Positions 36,588 to 49,149 of a stretch of 64,000 bases of DNA are shown here, one piece after another. Source of the DNA: Spinacia oleracea (Eukaryota; Streptophyta; Magnoliopsida; Caryophyllales; Amaranthaceae); NCBI RefSeq assembly GCF_020520425.1, contig NC_079491.1, positions 6,373,143 through 6,437,142 on the forward strand. Reading direction: 5' to 3'. The position numbers were made by a program, and so were the translations under genes. The notes below the pieces were generated by a model. It saw only the letters and a list, made by a program, of their open reading frames with translations. It was not told the DNA's origin and made no database searches. Each line of letters opens with the position of its first letter. Positions within the stretch are counted from its first letter, which is position 1.

Positions 36588-39500
36588 TTAACCAGAATGT
36601 GAAAGGTGATATACGCACTTCACTATGCCAGCACCAAGCTGCCCACACCTCTAAGGAACATGAATAGGAAACAAACAGAGAAAAGCCAAGTTCAAAGCTA
36701 AAGTGCACCATGAACAAAGGTAATTTTCACTTACTATCAAAAGGCGAGGTGAACGTCGAGGAGATTCGAAGAGATGAGGTGATTTGGCGCCTTTTACATA
36801 ATTGCGTTTCTTAATATCTCCACTGACTACATTAAGTGGGAGTGGTGATTTACATATGCTATCAGTTGAAACACAGGAAACTGGGGCAGATAAACAGGAA
36901 CTGGTACAATCTTGATCCTGATATATGAAGTGAGACACTGACCCTGAGAAATAGCAAAGAATTCCACATATTAGAAGCACCCAGATATTATGTCCAGCTA
37001 ACTGATGCAAAGGAAAGTACTTGAATAATCAAGCAAAAAGTTCAACATCGCCGAAAATTGTAGCAACAGCCAACAATAAGTTTGTTTGCCTCCAAGGAAA
37101 CATGTGATTAATTATAAACAACATCGACATTGTTTGGTTGTACAGGCTTGTTGCCTGGGTAGACTGTTCTGGTTGTTGGCTTATGGCCCTTTCTAGAAGG
37201 TACGGAACAAGAATGAGTGTACCTGATGATGCAGCTTGTAACTTTCCTCTCATAATTCTAACAAATTTGTATAAGCCATTGCTTTTGTTCAACTCATGGA
37301 CCAGCTCTTCAATGTCATTTAACTTTGGCTTACAATCAAGCACTGCAACGACAAGTTCCTCATATAAAAACAATACTCAAATAATAAAATCCATAGCTAC
37401 CCAAATAACTTGCTTCACAGTCTTTACACACAGCACTTACAAGTATATTTTTCATTCGCATAACGAACGGTCAAAGAATACTCCTCAGTTGGACAATTTT
37501 TGATGATCTTAGTAAATGTGAATGTAATACCTGCACCAAAGGGACATTTAATAGAGTTAGAATTGTGACATAACAACAAGAATGCATGCTTTAGTCAAGC
37601 CAAAATACATAAGAATGCATGCTTCCCAAATAGTGAAATAAATTAAAATTACCACGTCCCCCATCAATACGGAAACCAAGTACCCTATTGTACCATGTAA
37701 ATGCCTCTTGTAGTTCTTCTCTGTCCCGAGAAGCTTCTCGCCTATTCTTCTCTTCAGATTCAGCAAGAGCTTTTCGAATTACGAAACAAAAGGAGTAAAA
37801 GTACAGAAAATCTCAATGTTAATACAAAGTACTAAAAATTATGAAGTATAACCCATAGAAATAATTTGCTTTATGGTTACAAAGGATCATAGAATATCAA
37901 AAAACTGAAACGTGTTCTGTTTAAACTAAAAAAATGCTAGAAGAAGACAGCAGGTTAGATGATGTACAGCAGAAAGACAGGATAAATGTCAAATGACCTT
38001 AGACTCTATAACCTTTTAAGTCGAGCAAAACATAAAAAACAAGATCCCATGATGTTATTTGGTATAGATAGAGAGATCCAAATGTGCACAACCTTAACCC
38101 TAAATAACCAAGACTGCTTGAGATTTTTTACAGAGGCAAAAAAGAAGAAACTTTGGACATTTATATGAAATATTTTGTATGAAATCCATGATTTAGAAAT
38201 TTTTCTTTATCGTGCTATGTAGGACATGGCCTCATTCATATCCAATTTTCTCGTCCTGCTTGTTCCATTTCCCCCATTTCAGTGTAAAAATGGCATTGCT
38301 TGTTAGTCCGGGTCACCATAGAGCAGATGCTAGAATAGAATTAAGGGTAACCACCATATCTATGGCCTATGGGGATCTATACAAACAGCAGGGGTACTCA
38401 TAATACAATAGGATGTAACTTCTAGTATTTTTTATGTCCAATATATCACATATAAAAGGATGCGGTAAATCTAAACCTTGATTCATGATTAGCTTCTTTT
38501 TTTGGTGAGCAAGAGCTAATAGGCTTTAGATCATCTAACATTAAAAGGCACCATAATGCCTGATATAACAGCAGGAAAATGAATATTGAAACAAACTAAT
38601 GTATACTGAATACTACATAAGATATACCATGGTATTTACTTCTAAACTATTTCAAGTATTCCTAGAGTAAACTATTTCAAGCATTGCTAGAGTAAATTAT
38701 TTCAAGCAATGCTATTGTAGGCCACGCTCACTTCAACAGCTATACATTCTTGCAAAAGCACACTGACCCCAGAGAATTACTTTCCCCTCTTTATTTAACC
38801 TAAGGGTTGTGGATGATAATTTTGGGAAATGTGGTCAACTTTCTCCGCTTATGAAGAATCATTGCCTATCAAAGTCATCTGGCACATCGTTCACAGTCAA
38901 ATGATTATTTAAAAACTGACATAGCCACATCTATATTGGAATCGGAAGAGACTGACTCCGTAAATAGTTATATATAGCAAAGAGATATCTAATCAACTGC
39001 AGTGAAGATACTCACCATTTGACTGTTCCAATAGGATGTTAGCATATTCATCTTTCCTAGCTGCTTGATCTAGTACAATTTTCTGAAGCTCGTCCACATT
39101 CACAATTGTTTCAGAAAGGGAGTCCGTTAGTGCAATCCGCTTAGTCTCCTTCCGTGTTTTAACTGAAAACAGATATAACAACAGAAATAAATAAAACTGC
39201 GTCAAAAAGCTTGCTATTGCAACATAAGTCTCAAGCTTTCTTAAGTCGTGTATATATTGGTCATCACAGTCACTTATGCTGTATAAATATTGTAATACTC
39301 CGTATTCCTAAAGGGCCGTCTTTCAATATGTAGTCAATAACTCAATACCCCCAACAAATGCTAAAGAGTGATAGAATATAGTCAGTAGATTAAAATCCAT
39401 AGTTCAGACAACATGAAAATGGTTTCATAAACTGCACAAACAAAGGAATGGTTTCAGAAAAAGCGACAACGATGAAACATGGAAACAATAAAAATAAGAA

Positions 39501-40505
39501 ACTAGGTCAATTAGAAGCATGTATATGCACCCTTCACAAAATACTCTTACGCCATGAGGCCATCCAAGACATGTGTTGCAATATCTTGCATATTTTGTCA
39601 AGCAGGCGAAGGACTGTATCTCTCAAACCAACTGCATGAGAGCAAATGCAAATACTGCAAAACAAGCTTCCATATTCCAAAGCAATTTGGATACATTAAA
39701 CCCTTCAAAACATGTCTACTCACAAGGGGGCATTGCAAAAACAAGAAAGTATGACAGATACCATAACATCAAGTTATATGTGAAGAGCAAGTGAAAATTT
39801 TGACTCATTCATTATTTATCGTTACCCCAGTGCTTTCAAAGAGGCTCCAGCAACAAACGGGATAAGGGGGTCGGACGCATACAACATTACCCCTGCAATT
39901 CCAATTCCACAGAGGTTGTTTCCAATTGATCCATAAGCAAGAACGGAACTACCATTTTCTACTTGTTTGAAAGTCATTTATGCGATAAAAATCAAACTGA
40001 CGCGACAATGTCGAATTATAAGCGAAAAAGCTTCCATGACATTAGTAGAAAAGCGTACCTGCCAAAGCTCTGACCAATTGATCCTCCAATTCTCTTAATT
40101 CAACTTTTAGTTTCCCCAATTTCACTGCAATATTCCATACATAATCAATTAATAGTGCATAAATATAATAAAAAAAAAGTATCAAATTAGCTTCTTTTCC
40201 TCCACTCATCATAAACCACAGTTACTCCCATAAACCCTAATTAAACACTCACAAACACAAACAGAAGTACAAACCCTAACCACAAAAACATAAAAACCAA
40301 AATTAAAGCATAAATTAGCAACTTTTAAGTGAAATTAAAGAAAAAAACCGTGAGTATGAGCATTTATCTCAGCCTTGGGTCTATATGATTGTAGAAAATT
40401 CCGAAAAGAGGGAAAAACTTCGCCGGCTTTTTGCTGATGAGGTTCAATAATATCTTTATCACAAACTCTTCGAAGCTCCCGCAACTTTTCGAGCACTGAA
40501 GCCAT
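36588..40505 (-). CDS. SPC25: Kinetochore protein SPC25 homologue
   Basis: Eight exons on the minus strand: 40505-40349, 40124-40059, 39162-39016, 37769-37653, 37530-37441, 37342-37223, 36943-36735, 36650-36588. They join in frame to about 322 residues, all GT-AG. SPC25 is a subunit of the NDC80 complex that links spindle microtubules to centromeres. The N-terminal half (about 50-160) is a coiled coil that would pair with SPC24. The segment EEAFTWYNRVLGF-like (exon 4) to LLDCKPKLNDIEELVHELN (exons 5-6) is the globular Spc25 domain. Exon 7 is a Ser/Pro-rich plant tail (SPHLFESPRRSPR). Length suits the plant family. The last exon is uncertain: intron 7 (84 nt, good signals) leads to 36650-36588, while an alternative exon near 34567 also fits in phase. 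The start is the ATG at 40505 in GAAGCCATGGG (plus strand). Confidence 0.88.
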
Positions 40506-40773
40506 GGGAGGTAGCAAGAGAGAAATATGGAATGAGAGGAGAGAGAAAGATCAGCCCGCCGTTTTCAATTTTGAATTGAGTTCAACTGAACAAAGTGTGA
40601 ACAATGACATAGCTTGAATTTCTGAAATTTGATTGATTCTTATGATACGGCGTCGTTTCTGAATGCGCTACTGAGTGAGTTTTAATATGTCGTGGGCTTG
40701 TTGAACTGCCAAACAGTCCAACACCGACTACTGCCCAACCTTGATTTTTTATTTATCATGCCAAAAATAATTA
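40506..40773 (-). promoter_or_regulatory. Probable SPC25 5' UTR and promoter
   Basis: The only sequence between the SPC25 start and a Stowaway element. The minus strand contains AAAACGGCGGGC, with an AACGG core as in plant mitosis-specific activator sites, which would suit a cell-cycle gene. This is a weak single-site observation. Confidence 0.35.
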
Positions 40774-41047
40774 CTCCCTCCGTTCCACATTACTCGCTAT
40801 ATTTAACTTTGCGCAAAAAGTTTTAGGTGATAAGTAATTGTTTAATTATCAATTATTATTTTATTGAAAAATTAGATGGGATGGGAGTTATAAAGTATTG
40901 TACTTATTTAATTAAATGAGAGAGGGTGTGGGCAGAAAACCTTTTTAGTGGGAAGAGATGTGGGATCTTTCCTAATTTAGAAGTATAACAAGTAACATGG
41001 GACAGACGAAAAATGATAGTGTAACAAGTAATGTTTGACGGAGGGAG
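40774..41047. mobile_element. Stowaway MITE
   Basis: Ends CTCCCTCCGTTCCACATTAC and, inverted, CTCCCTCCGTCAAACATTAC, flanked by TA at 40772-40773 and 41048-41049. It lies just upstream of the SPC25 promoter region. No coding capacity. Confidence 0.9.
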
Positions 41048-41110
41048 TACATATTTGGTTAATGAGACCGAATCAGAGTGAACAGGGATAACAATACACA
41101 CATTATGAGC

Positions 41111-41767
41111 AAATTAAATTATTAATTATTAATTATTAATTATTAATTATTAATTATTAATTATTAATTATTAATTATTAATTATTAATTATTAATTATT
41201 AATTATTAATTATTAATTATTAATTATTAATTATTAATTATTAATTATTAATTATTAATTATTAATTATTAATTATTAATTATTAATTACTAATTATTAA
41301 TTATTAATTATTAATTATATTACTAATTACTAATTATTAATTACTAATTATTAATTATTAATTATTAATTATTAATTATATTACTAATTACTAATTATTA
41401 ATTATTAAAATTATTAATTATTAATTATTAATTATTAATTATTAATTGTTAATGATTAATTATTAATTATTAATTATTAATTATTAATTATTAATTATTA
41501 ATTATTAATTATTAATTATTAATTATTAATTATTAATTATTAATTATTAATTATTAATTATTAATTATTAATTATTAATTATTAATTATTAATTATTAAT
41601 TACTAATTACTAATTACTAATTACTAATCACTAATCAATAATCATTAATCACTAATCATTAATCATTAATTATTAATCATTAATCATTAATTATTAATCA
41701 TTAATTATTAATTATTAATTATTAATGGTTAATTATTAATTATTAATTATTAATTATTAATTATTAG
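41111..41767. repeat. (TTAATTA)n heptamer satellite
   Basis: About 660 bp of near-perfect 7-bp units, with patches of TACTAAT and TCACTAA variants (about 41285-41400 and 41600-41700). Every unit is self-complementary in part, so the tract could extrude into hairpins. Confidence 0.95.
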
Positions 41768-41997
41768 TTAATTAGTAAAAAACAAGGACAAAAAAGTAAT
41801 TTAGATAGTGAAAAGCCAAAAGCCAACTCCAAAAAGCTAGTGTTACTAGCTTTTCATTTTTGGCGAAAAAGCTGGCTTTTCAGTAAGCTAAAAAGCCAGT
41901 TACCAAACACATTTTTTGGCTATTTGACCAGATTAAAAAGCCAACAGCCAAAAGCCAACCAAAAAGCCAGCAAAAAGCCATTTGCCAAACAAGGCCA

Positions 41998-42567
41998 TAG
42001 ACTGATATTACTTGATTTTCTATGCTGGTGTTACTTATACATTGTATTCGTTGTTACTTTTCTTGTTTTATTGCAGTTTCATGTTAGAGGTTCCTTGTAT
42101 ATAGACCGCCAGACCGGTGTTACTTGACTTTCTATGATAATGTTATTTATACGTTGTATTCGTTGTTATTTTCTTGTTTTGCTCCAATTTCTTGAATTTC
42201 ATGTTCGATGTTCCTTATATAGACTGATGTTACTTGACTTTTTATGTTGGTGTTACCTTTTAGTAATGCAATTCAATTTCATGTTAGAGGTTTCTTGTAT
42301 AACTGATGTTACTTGACTTTCCATGCTAGTGTTACTTATACATTATTTTCGCTGTTACTTTCTTGTTTTATTGCATTTTCTACAATTTTATGTTAGAGGT
42401 TTCTTGTATATACTGATGTTACTTTATTTTCTATGCTGATGTTACTTTATATTCTTGGCTGATATTACCTTATTTTCCGGGTTTTAAACACATTGGGCTT
42501 ATTCATAAGTGTGAACATGTCACACCATCAAGTTGATGGTGTGGCTGGTCACATATAAGACTTGAGA
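41998..42567. repeat. Dispersed repeat with terminal hairpin, copy 2
   Basis: Same family as 4805-5195: many 'TGTTACTTGACTTTCTATG' variants, then ATAAGTGTGAACATGT, the CACACCATCAA/TTGATGGTGTG hairpin and a shared flank to CTTGAG. It is preceded at 41810-41995 by AGCCAAAAGCCAAC/AAAAGCCAG words of unclear origin. Confidence 0.6.
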
Positions 42568-43432
42568 CAAATATTTTACAAAACAAAAAAAATTTAAAAA
42601 CTAAAAACTACCCGTGATACCGAAAGAGCATGACATTATTAATTCATGACAATATTAATTCATGACAATATTCATGTATATGCTACCCAAAGAATCCATT
42701 TCCGGAAGTCACTTGGAAAGTACACCCAATCATCAAGAAACTTGACTGGTCTAAGATCCCACTTAGGGTTGTAATCATTAATCCACTTTTAAATCACTCA
42801 CTTGTATTGCAAATTATTTTAGTTGCATGTAAATCGTCCCCACGTAATTTTTTTTTATATATAAGAACATTTTAATTAATTAATTAAATCTTCGAAGAGT
42901 TAATCTAAATTATCTTGATGTTGCAAAATGCCTTCATCCAACAATTTTACATGTCTTTTGACTATTACTACTCCACAATCGTCCTTTAATTATAGTGGTT
43001 TGAATATAATGATGACCATGGGAAAACGAAATACCATCAGAATATTTTCTAATTTATGATCTAGGTAATTTGATCTTTAATTTATGATATGATCTAATAT
43101 GATTATAACAAGTTAAAGATAAGTATTAAGAATAAGATAAGTAGAGAATAGCCTAATTATTTCTTTTTATATGATTCAAGTAAGAATAAAAAGTTCTTCG
43201 CAGTTCGCATGTAATATGTATACAGATTTAATAATAAAACACTGACCATAGTTTAAGTGTGATAACCACGAGTTGTATAAATGTTACAAAAGTGTCTTTA
43301 AGATGTAACAAAAACTATACCTCTTTCGTTCTCATTTACATGACACGATTGGGTTTTTGACACTATTCACACAAGCTCCTTTGACTTCCTTTTTATACAT
43401 AAGAAAAAATATAGTCGTGTGGGGTCTTATTA
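42568..43432. other. No recognisable gene
   Basis: AT-rich intergenic DNA. From about 43316 the words CGTTCTCATTTACATGACACGA and, far right, AATTGTGTCATTT suggest an old Stowaway-like element that later received the Tourist element at 43433. Confidence 0.4.
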
Positions 43433-43735
43433 GAGCATCTCCAATGGTTGTAGCTAAAGACTAGCTTGAAATTTATAAAAGTTTCAAGCTAATAGCTAGA
43501 CCAAATAATAAATTAGCTTGGCCAAGCAAAATTAGCTTGATTAAGCTAATTTGCTTGACAATTAGCTCCCAAAGTTGTCAAATAATTAATTGACAAGTGG
43601 GACAAGTGAAACTAATTTAATTAACAAGCTAGTTGCTATCAATTGGAGCACAAATTAGTTAGACAATGAAATAGCTTGAAATGTTATGTGGCATAACAAG
43701 CTAATTGTCAAATTAGCTTACTATTGGAGATGCTC
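43433..43735. mobile_element. Tourist (PIF/Harbinger) MITE
   Basis: Ends GAGCATCTCCAATGG and, inverted, GAGCATCTCCAATAG, flanked by the diagnostic TTA duplication (43430-43432, 43736-43738). The interior is rich in AGCTTG/CAAGCTAATT words. Confidence 0.92.
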
Positions 43736-44134
43736 TTAGATTTTTCACAATAAATATGTTTTAAATATCAATTTTTTTATAATTTAATTTCTTCTTATCC
43801 ATAATGGATGATATTAACATTTGAAATCGTGCATGGGCAAACGTGCCTAAATAATTGTGTCATTTAAAAACAGAATTATTTCAAATAATTTCCTCCATTT
43901 TAAAAGATTGTGTATATAAAAACAATTATAAATTGTTAGAATCAACCCCTAAAAACAACACATGGGGCCGTTACACACATGAGCTGCTACAAGATGACAT
44001 AAAATATTTGGACCAACAATACTTTAAACTTTGAAGTTTGAAGGGAGGGCCAATTTCTATCTCAATACAAACCGTATACTCCAAATCTCCATTGTAGTAT
44101 AAGTGTATGTAACTATGTATAAAAACCAACATAA

Positions 44135-44293
44135 GTTGGTGGGGCACTCACCTTGTGACTTAGAGGTCACAGGGTCGAGCTGCAAAATACTTGGGAGTGA
44201 CTTAAGCGAATACCTGCGTAGCTGGGCTGGTTAACGTGTGCTAGGTACTGATTTAATAGGGTCATTTCTTCTTACCTATTAAAAAAAGTATAT
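44135..44293 (+). mobile_element. SINE-like element
   Basis: GGTGGGGCACTCACCTTGTG is followed by AGAGGTCACAGGGTCGAGCTG, which resembles a polymerase III B box. The unit ends TTCTTCTTACCTATTAAAAAAAG, a plant SINE-type tail. It is short and has no frame. Confidence 0.5.
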
Positions 44294-44410
44294 GTATGAA
44301 GTATACTCTCCGTCTTAATATAAATGCAACATTTGATTTTATTTTTAATTTTATAAAGGAATAAAGAATATGAACATTATATGATGATATCACGATAGAT
44401 TTGTTATGAC

Positions 44411-44710
44411 AAAAGGTCTTGCGCGCACAAGGTGTACAATAAATTTATTGTACACCAAGATAACTTTTACCAATTTTTTTGTAACTTTAACCTAATTTTG
44501 ATTAACTTTTATAAACGTTGATAGATAAACATTTTAAAGGGTTAAATGATTAATTTTATGCCTTATTAGTGATTTTGAATAAATAAGTTTTATTAAAATA
44601 AAAAAATATATCACTAAAAAATAGATAACTTTTACATATATAAGCTTAACTTTTAAGCATTTTGGTTTAACTTTTACTCCGGTTTGTACAACCCTTGCAA
44701 ATAAGAATTT
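44411..44710. mobile_element. Palindrome-ended MITE family, copy 1
   Basis: Starts with CGCGCACAA and a perfect 26-bp palindrome whose arm is GGTGTACAATAAA. It continues AAGATAACTTTTACC and ends near GTTTGTACAACCCTTGCAAATAAG. Two relatives lie at about 56325-56880 and 62030-62335 (opposite orientation). No coding capacity. Confidence 0.65.
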
Positions 44711-45714
44711 TTGTTGTCACGATGTTATACATATTATATTCTTTTAAATTGTATTAATATGTATTAGACCGATCAAATATTAATGATTAAGTATATGTCT
44801 CTTTAACTGTATAAATTCAAACATGACACTTAATTTGGACAGAGTGAATATCCCTAATCCTATAGTATCATATACTCCGTACAACGTACTTTGTATAGTA
44901 TGTATTATGTATGTAGTACTCCGTATTTCATTTCTATCATGTTTTATTAGCAAAATGCACTTCATTGTACCAAGGACCTTTCATTTTAAGTGGGACACTA
45001 GTTATTTTCATGCTAGATCTTTTGCATGTGTTTATAGTACAATATACCAACGTTGCTACAAATGTGATGAATAGCTAATGATGTGCGATGTGCGATGTGC
45101 CAATGTACCATTTGCAATCATCAGTCTTTTCCTTGGTTTGTTCTATTCTTACTCCATATATTAATAGTATCAGTTAAATTGGAACCATTTTATGTTTTTG
45201 TCTATTGAATGATGATATATAGAAATCAGAGATTTAATTATGCTACTAATGATGTTTGATCCAGCATTTTTTTTTCAATTTTGTACAAATCTTAATTATC
45301 CTTCTCCTTGAATAATTTGTTTCAATAATATTTATAATTGACATGTCATTTCAATGTTTAAATTCTCAATTACAGCTATAATTTAGTTAAGAATTGAATT
45401 AAGTTTTTGTTTTTTTTTGTTTTTACAAAAAGTTTAAGAATCATGTCGAGTGTATTTACAAGTGTGGCTGCCCCTCCAGGCTTCAGGTAACTCTAATTGT
45501 CTCAAAATGTATGAATTGCTCATGTTTATTTGCAATGGTACGTGGCAAAGCTTAATTTCAGTCATTTTCTAGCACATCACCTTATAAAGCCAGTTTCTTT
45601 CAGCTGTATATATGGAAGAATAAAATTTCCCATGAGATTACTCCATAATTAAGTTCTTATGGACAATTTTTCCTTAAATAAATTTTTGCTTTTGCCCTTC
45701 AAAATAAAGTAATT

Positions 45715-45752
<38 letters not shown>

Positions 45753-45900
45753 ACAAGTGATAAAGTAATTCGTATGTACTAGCATAACGTATTAATCTTA
45801 AAGCTAATGAATTTCTTTAATTACATGATACGACAAATTACTCGTATTTATTTAAGTTGATACTCCGTATATATTTCCTATCATATACAAGTATTGTTAA
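44711..45900. other. No recognisable gene; poly-T tract
   Basis: AT-rich intergenic DNA with about 35 T at 45717-45751. Short frames (for example 44823-45074) are not supported. Confidence 0.5.
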
Positions 45901-45907
45901 AAGGATA

Positions 45908-45976
45908 TGCTAGCTCGAGTGGAGGGGCTCTTAATGTATTTTTCTTCTTACCTTGCAAAAAAAAAAAAAAAGTATT
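45908..45976 (+). mobile_element. Deleted SINE remnant
   Basis: GCTAGCTCGAGTGGAGGGGCTC is joined directly to TTTTTCTTCTTACCTTGC and a run of A. It looks like a SINE head fused to its tail with the body missing. Confidence 0.35.
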
Positions 45977-46076
45977 GAATTGGATTAAAGTGTACTTTCT
46001 TTTATATATAGGAGTGTTGATTCAGAGTATGAAATTGTAAACTGGAAAATCTTTAAGAAACAAAAGGAGTAAATTA

Positions 46077-46254
46077 TCTCTATTACATATATATAAGTCA
46101 ACCTTGAACACTTTAACGTCCACCTAAAATATCAATGTTACCTTTACTTAATATTTAAAATTGTCAATAACATTTCTTTAAGTGTGGAAAATTTCTTACA
46201 TATAAAACCTATTTTTTAAAAATATATACACGCATCGCGTGCACCAAATACTAC
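46077..46254 (+). mobile_element. Possible mini-Helitron (plus strand)
   Basis: Starts TCTCTATTACATATATATAA after A and ends with a hairpin (CACGC/GCGTG) and CACCAAATACTAC, close to the expected CTAG-type end. It sits 5 bp from the 3' end of the minus-strand Helitron at 46260, so the two would be tail to tail. The changed last base keeps this tentative. Confidence 0.4.
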
Positions 46255-46259
46255 AATAA

Positions 46260-46996
46260 CTAGGTTAGGTCCCGTGCAACGCACAGTTATTACTAAAATA
46301 TTTTATTATTTCAATAGTATCTAAATAAAAGACTTGTAATATTAGGAAAACGTTCGAGTAAAAGAATATATGCAAAAGTATGAATTCATAGTGTATAAAA
46401 TAAATATCCAAATAAGCTAAATATGCATATTAGTACAATACAGAGTACAAAGTTAAGGATTATATAGTTGTATACTTACCACTTATTATTATTTTAATTA
46501 ACATATGTACTGACCGTGTATTATTATTAGACTAACATTAGAAATCAATTCTTCAATATTATATAAATTAATTAAAAAGTTATAACAATACATAAATAAA
46601 ATCAAATTGTAAAGGAGAAAATAATATTGATTCATCTTTCCTCCAATAATACATCATGTATTACGTAGTTACATTTATGATTGTGAGAAATAATTCCTCT
46701 GACTTTCATTGATTGTGTATTGTCAGTATATATACAAACTATTTGTTGTACAATAGCGCGACATGAGGCTATTAATTAGGAATCTAATTAATACATAATA
46801 TTTACAAAATAACTGCATATTCTATCAATGGTAATTCAATTATATTTTTATTTCAATTTTTATCTTAGTTTCCTAAAAAAATGCAAAGTAAAATCTTTAA
46901 AAAAAGTTAAAAAAAATATATATTTTGGCGGGAAAAAATCGCACCAGGAAATGACACGTGTTATTCCTGGTGTCTCTTTTAGTATATAGTAATAGA
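46260..46996 (-). mobile_element. Non-autonomous Helitron, copy 2
   Basis: On the minus strand TCTATTACTATATACTAAAA opens the element, then GAGACACCAGGAATAACACG. It closes with a GTGC/GCAC hairpin, GGGACCTAAC and CTAG, between A and T. Ends match copy 1 (25008-25468), while the middle is longer. Confidence 0.82.
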
Positions 46997-47743
46997 TATA
47001 CAGGATTGGGGTGACAATGCGCGGTGATGCACGCCGGAAGTTATGAGAAGGGTATATGTGTATGTTTTTAGTGATTGGAGCACAAAACTTATTGTCTACG
47101 TGAATTTAATTTTTAGTTTTAATTTTTAATTAAGTGTAATTAAATAAAACAAGGAAGCTTAATCACCAAACTTAAACTTCAGCTTTTGATGTAGTGGGTG
47201 CTTCATTGCTTTGTCTTATACACCCTTTGCTGTCTATAATTTTTGTTTATTAATTATAAATAATCCTTCACTTAATTATAAATCTTTCCCCCACAATTCT
47301 CCCCCTTTCTTAGGTCATGTGCCAACTGCTAAGATTCCTGTCCCTAATTAATCATGTTTATGAAAATGCTAATCAAAGTTTGGAATATCGTCTTTTATGT
47401 CCATTCATTTTATTTTGTTGTTGGTATGTACGTGGTATGGAGTAAATTTTTAATTTTGTTTTTTATTCACAGTACTTTTTACCCTTTTAGGTAACTACGG
47501 ATTTCATTTTGAAATCTCACTTTTTCTCAATTTGACAGAATATCAAACACCCAGTATATGGACAATGGACAAGCTTATGAATGCACAATGTGTCAATGTG
47601 CATGGTGTAACGGTGAATCCAAATAACACGAGTGCATAAGTAAAAGAATACATAGTATGAAATTGATTTAAGTACCCCAAATATGATATTTTATTTAGGG
47701 AAAAATTAAAATTAAAATTAAAATTTAAAAAATGAGCTATTTT
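46997..47743. other. No recognisable feature
   Basis: AT-rich intergenic sequence. Confidence 0.5.
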
Positions 47744-47999
47744 CACTACAAGAATTTGTATCTTTAACGACAACCTAATTACGACGGGTCAAAAAAGCCT
47801 TTTGCGACGGGCTAACAACCAAACAATGACGGGAATAAACGTCGCAAATGTCTTTTACGACGGATTTACGACGGGATTTTCTATTAACGACGGCCCCCTT
47901 TTATGACGGGTTCGCGACAGGAAATCCCGTCGTTAATCAACGATTATTGGCCTTTCGCGACGGGATTTCCCGTCGTTAATATTACAATTTCTTGTAGTG
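47744..47999. mobile_element. CACTA-type mini-transposon, copy C
   Basis: 256 bp from CACTACAAGAATTTG to CAATTTCTTGTAGTG with a TTT duplication on both sides (47741-47743, 48000-48002). The sequence aligns with copies A and B and is largely self-complementary through CGACGGG/CCCGTCG words. Confidence 0.92.
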
Positions 48000-48280
48000 T
48001 TTCTAACATGCAATAATATTATCACAACGTCACGTGAGAGTTTGAGAGTACCTCGTGCACTTAGGGCAGATACGGATGGTCAATTTATCTTATATTCATG
48101 AAATAATCACTTCCCTATAATATATAAAAATATAATCATAAGTATAAGTTGGATTTTTGATTCAATTATGATTTATGAAGCCTGATTTCTGTGTCACGCA
48201 TGTAGAATTGCAGATCTATTTTGAGTGGTTGTCTAGACTATCAGTTTATAAGCCAAGAACATTTTAATAATCTTTCGTTA

Positions 48281-49149
48281 TACTCCTTTCGTACCACATT
48301 GTTCTTCTCTGTTTCGTGCTCATACATGATACATGGTCATTATACATTTATACTTAATTTGTCCCCTTAATTACCTTATTTCGATAAAACAAAAACTCGG
48401 CATTGAGACAAGCCTCCCGATGATATTCAGCAAAAATAGATTAAGATACATTTAGGATCAATTAGTTTGAAAAAAGGTTTAGGCTCAATATACAATCTCT
48501 ATACCATATTATTCTTCTCTGTTTCGAGATCAAGCATGATCTCATATACATTATACTACCTCCGTTTCAAAAAGATCTTTACAGTTACTATTTGCACGGA
48601 TTCCGGTGCAATGCTTGACCGTTAATATATCCAATTTTGTATGGAAAAAAATTATAAAAAATTGATATTTATAAAATACATTTAGAGATGAATCTAACAA
48701 GATATTTCATGATAATTTTTGATAGATATAATAGTGAGAATTTATGATCAAAGTTTTGATTTTTAGACACATTTTTCAAAGCGTAAAGATCTTTTTGAAA
48801 CGGAGGTAGTACTCACTTAATATGTTCCCCTTACCTTACTTCGATAAAATAAAAACTCGGCATTCAGGTGAACCACGTACCCAACTATATTCAGAGAAAA
48901 TAGATTAAGATAAATTTAGGATTAATTAGTTCGAAAAAAGGTTTAAGGTCAATATACTCCCTCCGTGCCATATTATTCTTCTCTATTTGAGCTCATGCTT
49001 GATCATTATACATTTATATTTAATTTGTTCCCCATACCCTATTTCGATTAAGAAAACTCGGCATCCAGACGAGCCTCCGGACGATATTCAAGAAAAATAG
49101 ATTACGATAAATTTAGGATCAATTAGTTCGGAAAAAAGGTTTAAGGTTA
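48281..49149. repeat. Tandem triplication of a ~200-bp unit
   Basis: Three copies (about 48281-48491, 48492-48956, 48957-49149) share ATTCTTCTCT, ATTATACATTTATA, ACTCGGCATT, AAAATAGATTA, TTTAGGATCAATTAGTT and AAAAAAGGTTTA in the same order. The middle copy is longer because a Stowaway element sits in it. Confidence 0.8.
48556..48809. mobile_element. Stowaway MITE inside the triplication
   Basis: 254 bp with nearly perfect ends CTACCTCCGTTTCAAAAAGA and their inverse, followed by TCTTTA, flanked by TA. It is absent from the neighbouring copies of the host repeat, so it arrived after the triplication or in one copy only. Confidence 0.92.

Noticed and set aside
37138..40100. Small plus-strand frames across the SPC25 gene
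   Set aside because: Antisense shadows of SPC25 exons and introns, with no independent support.
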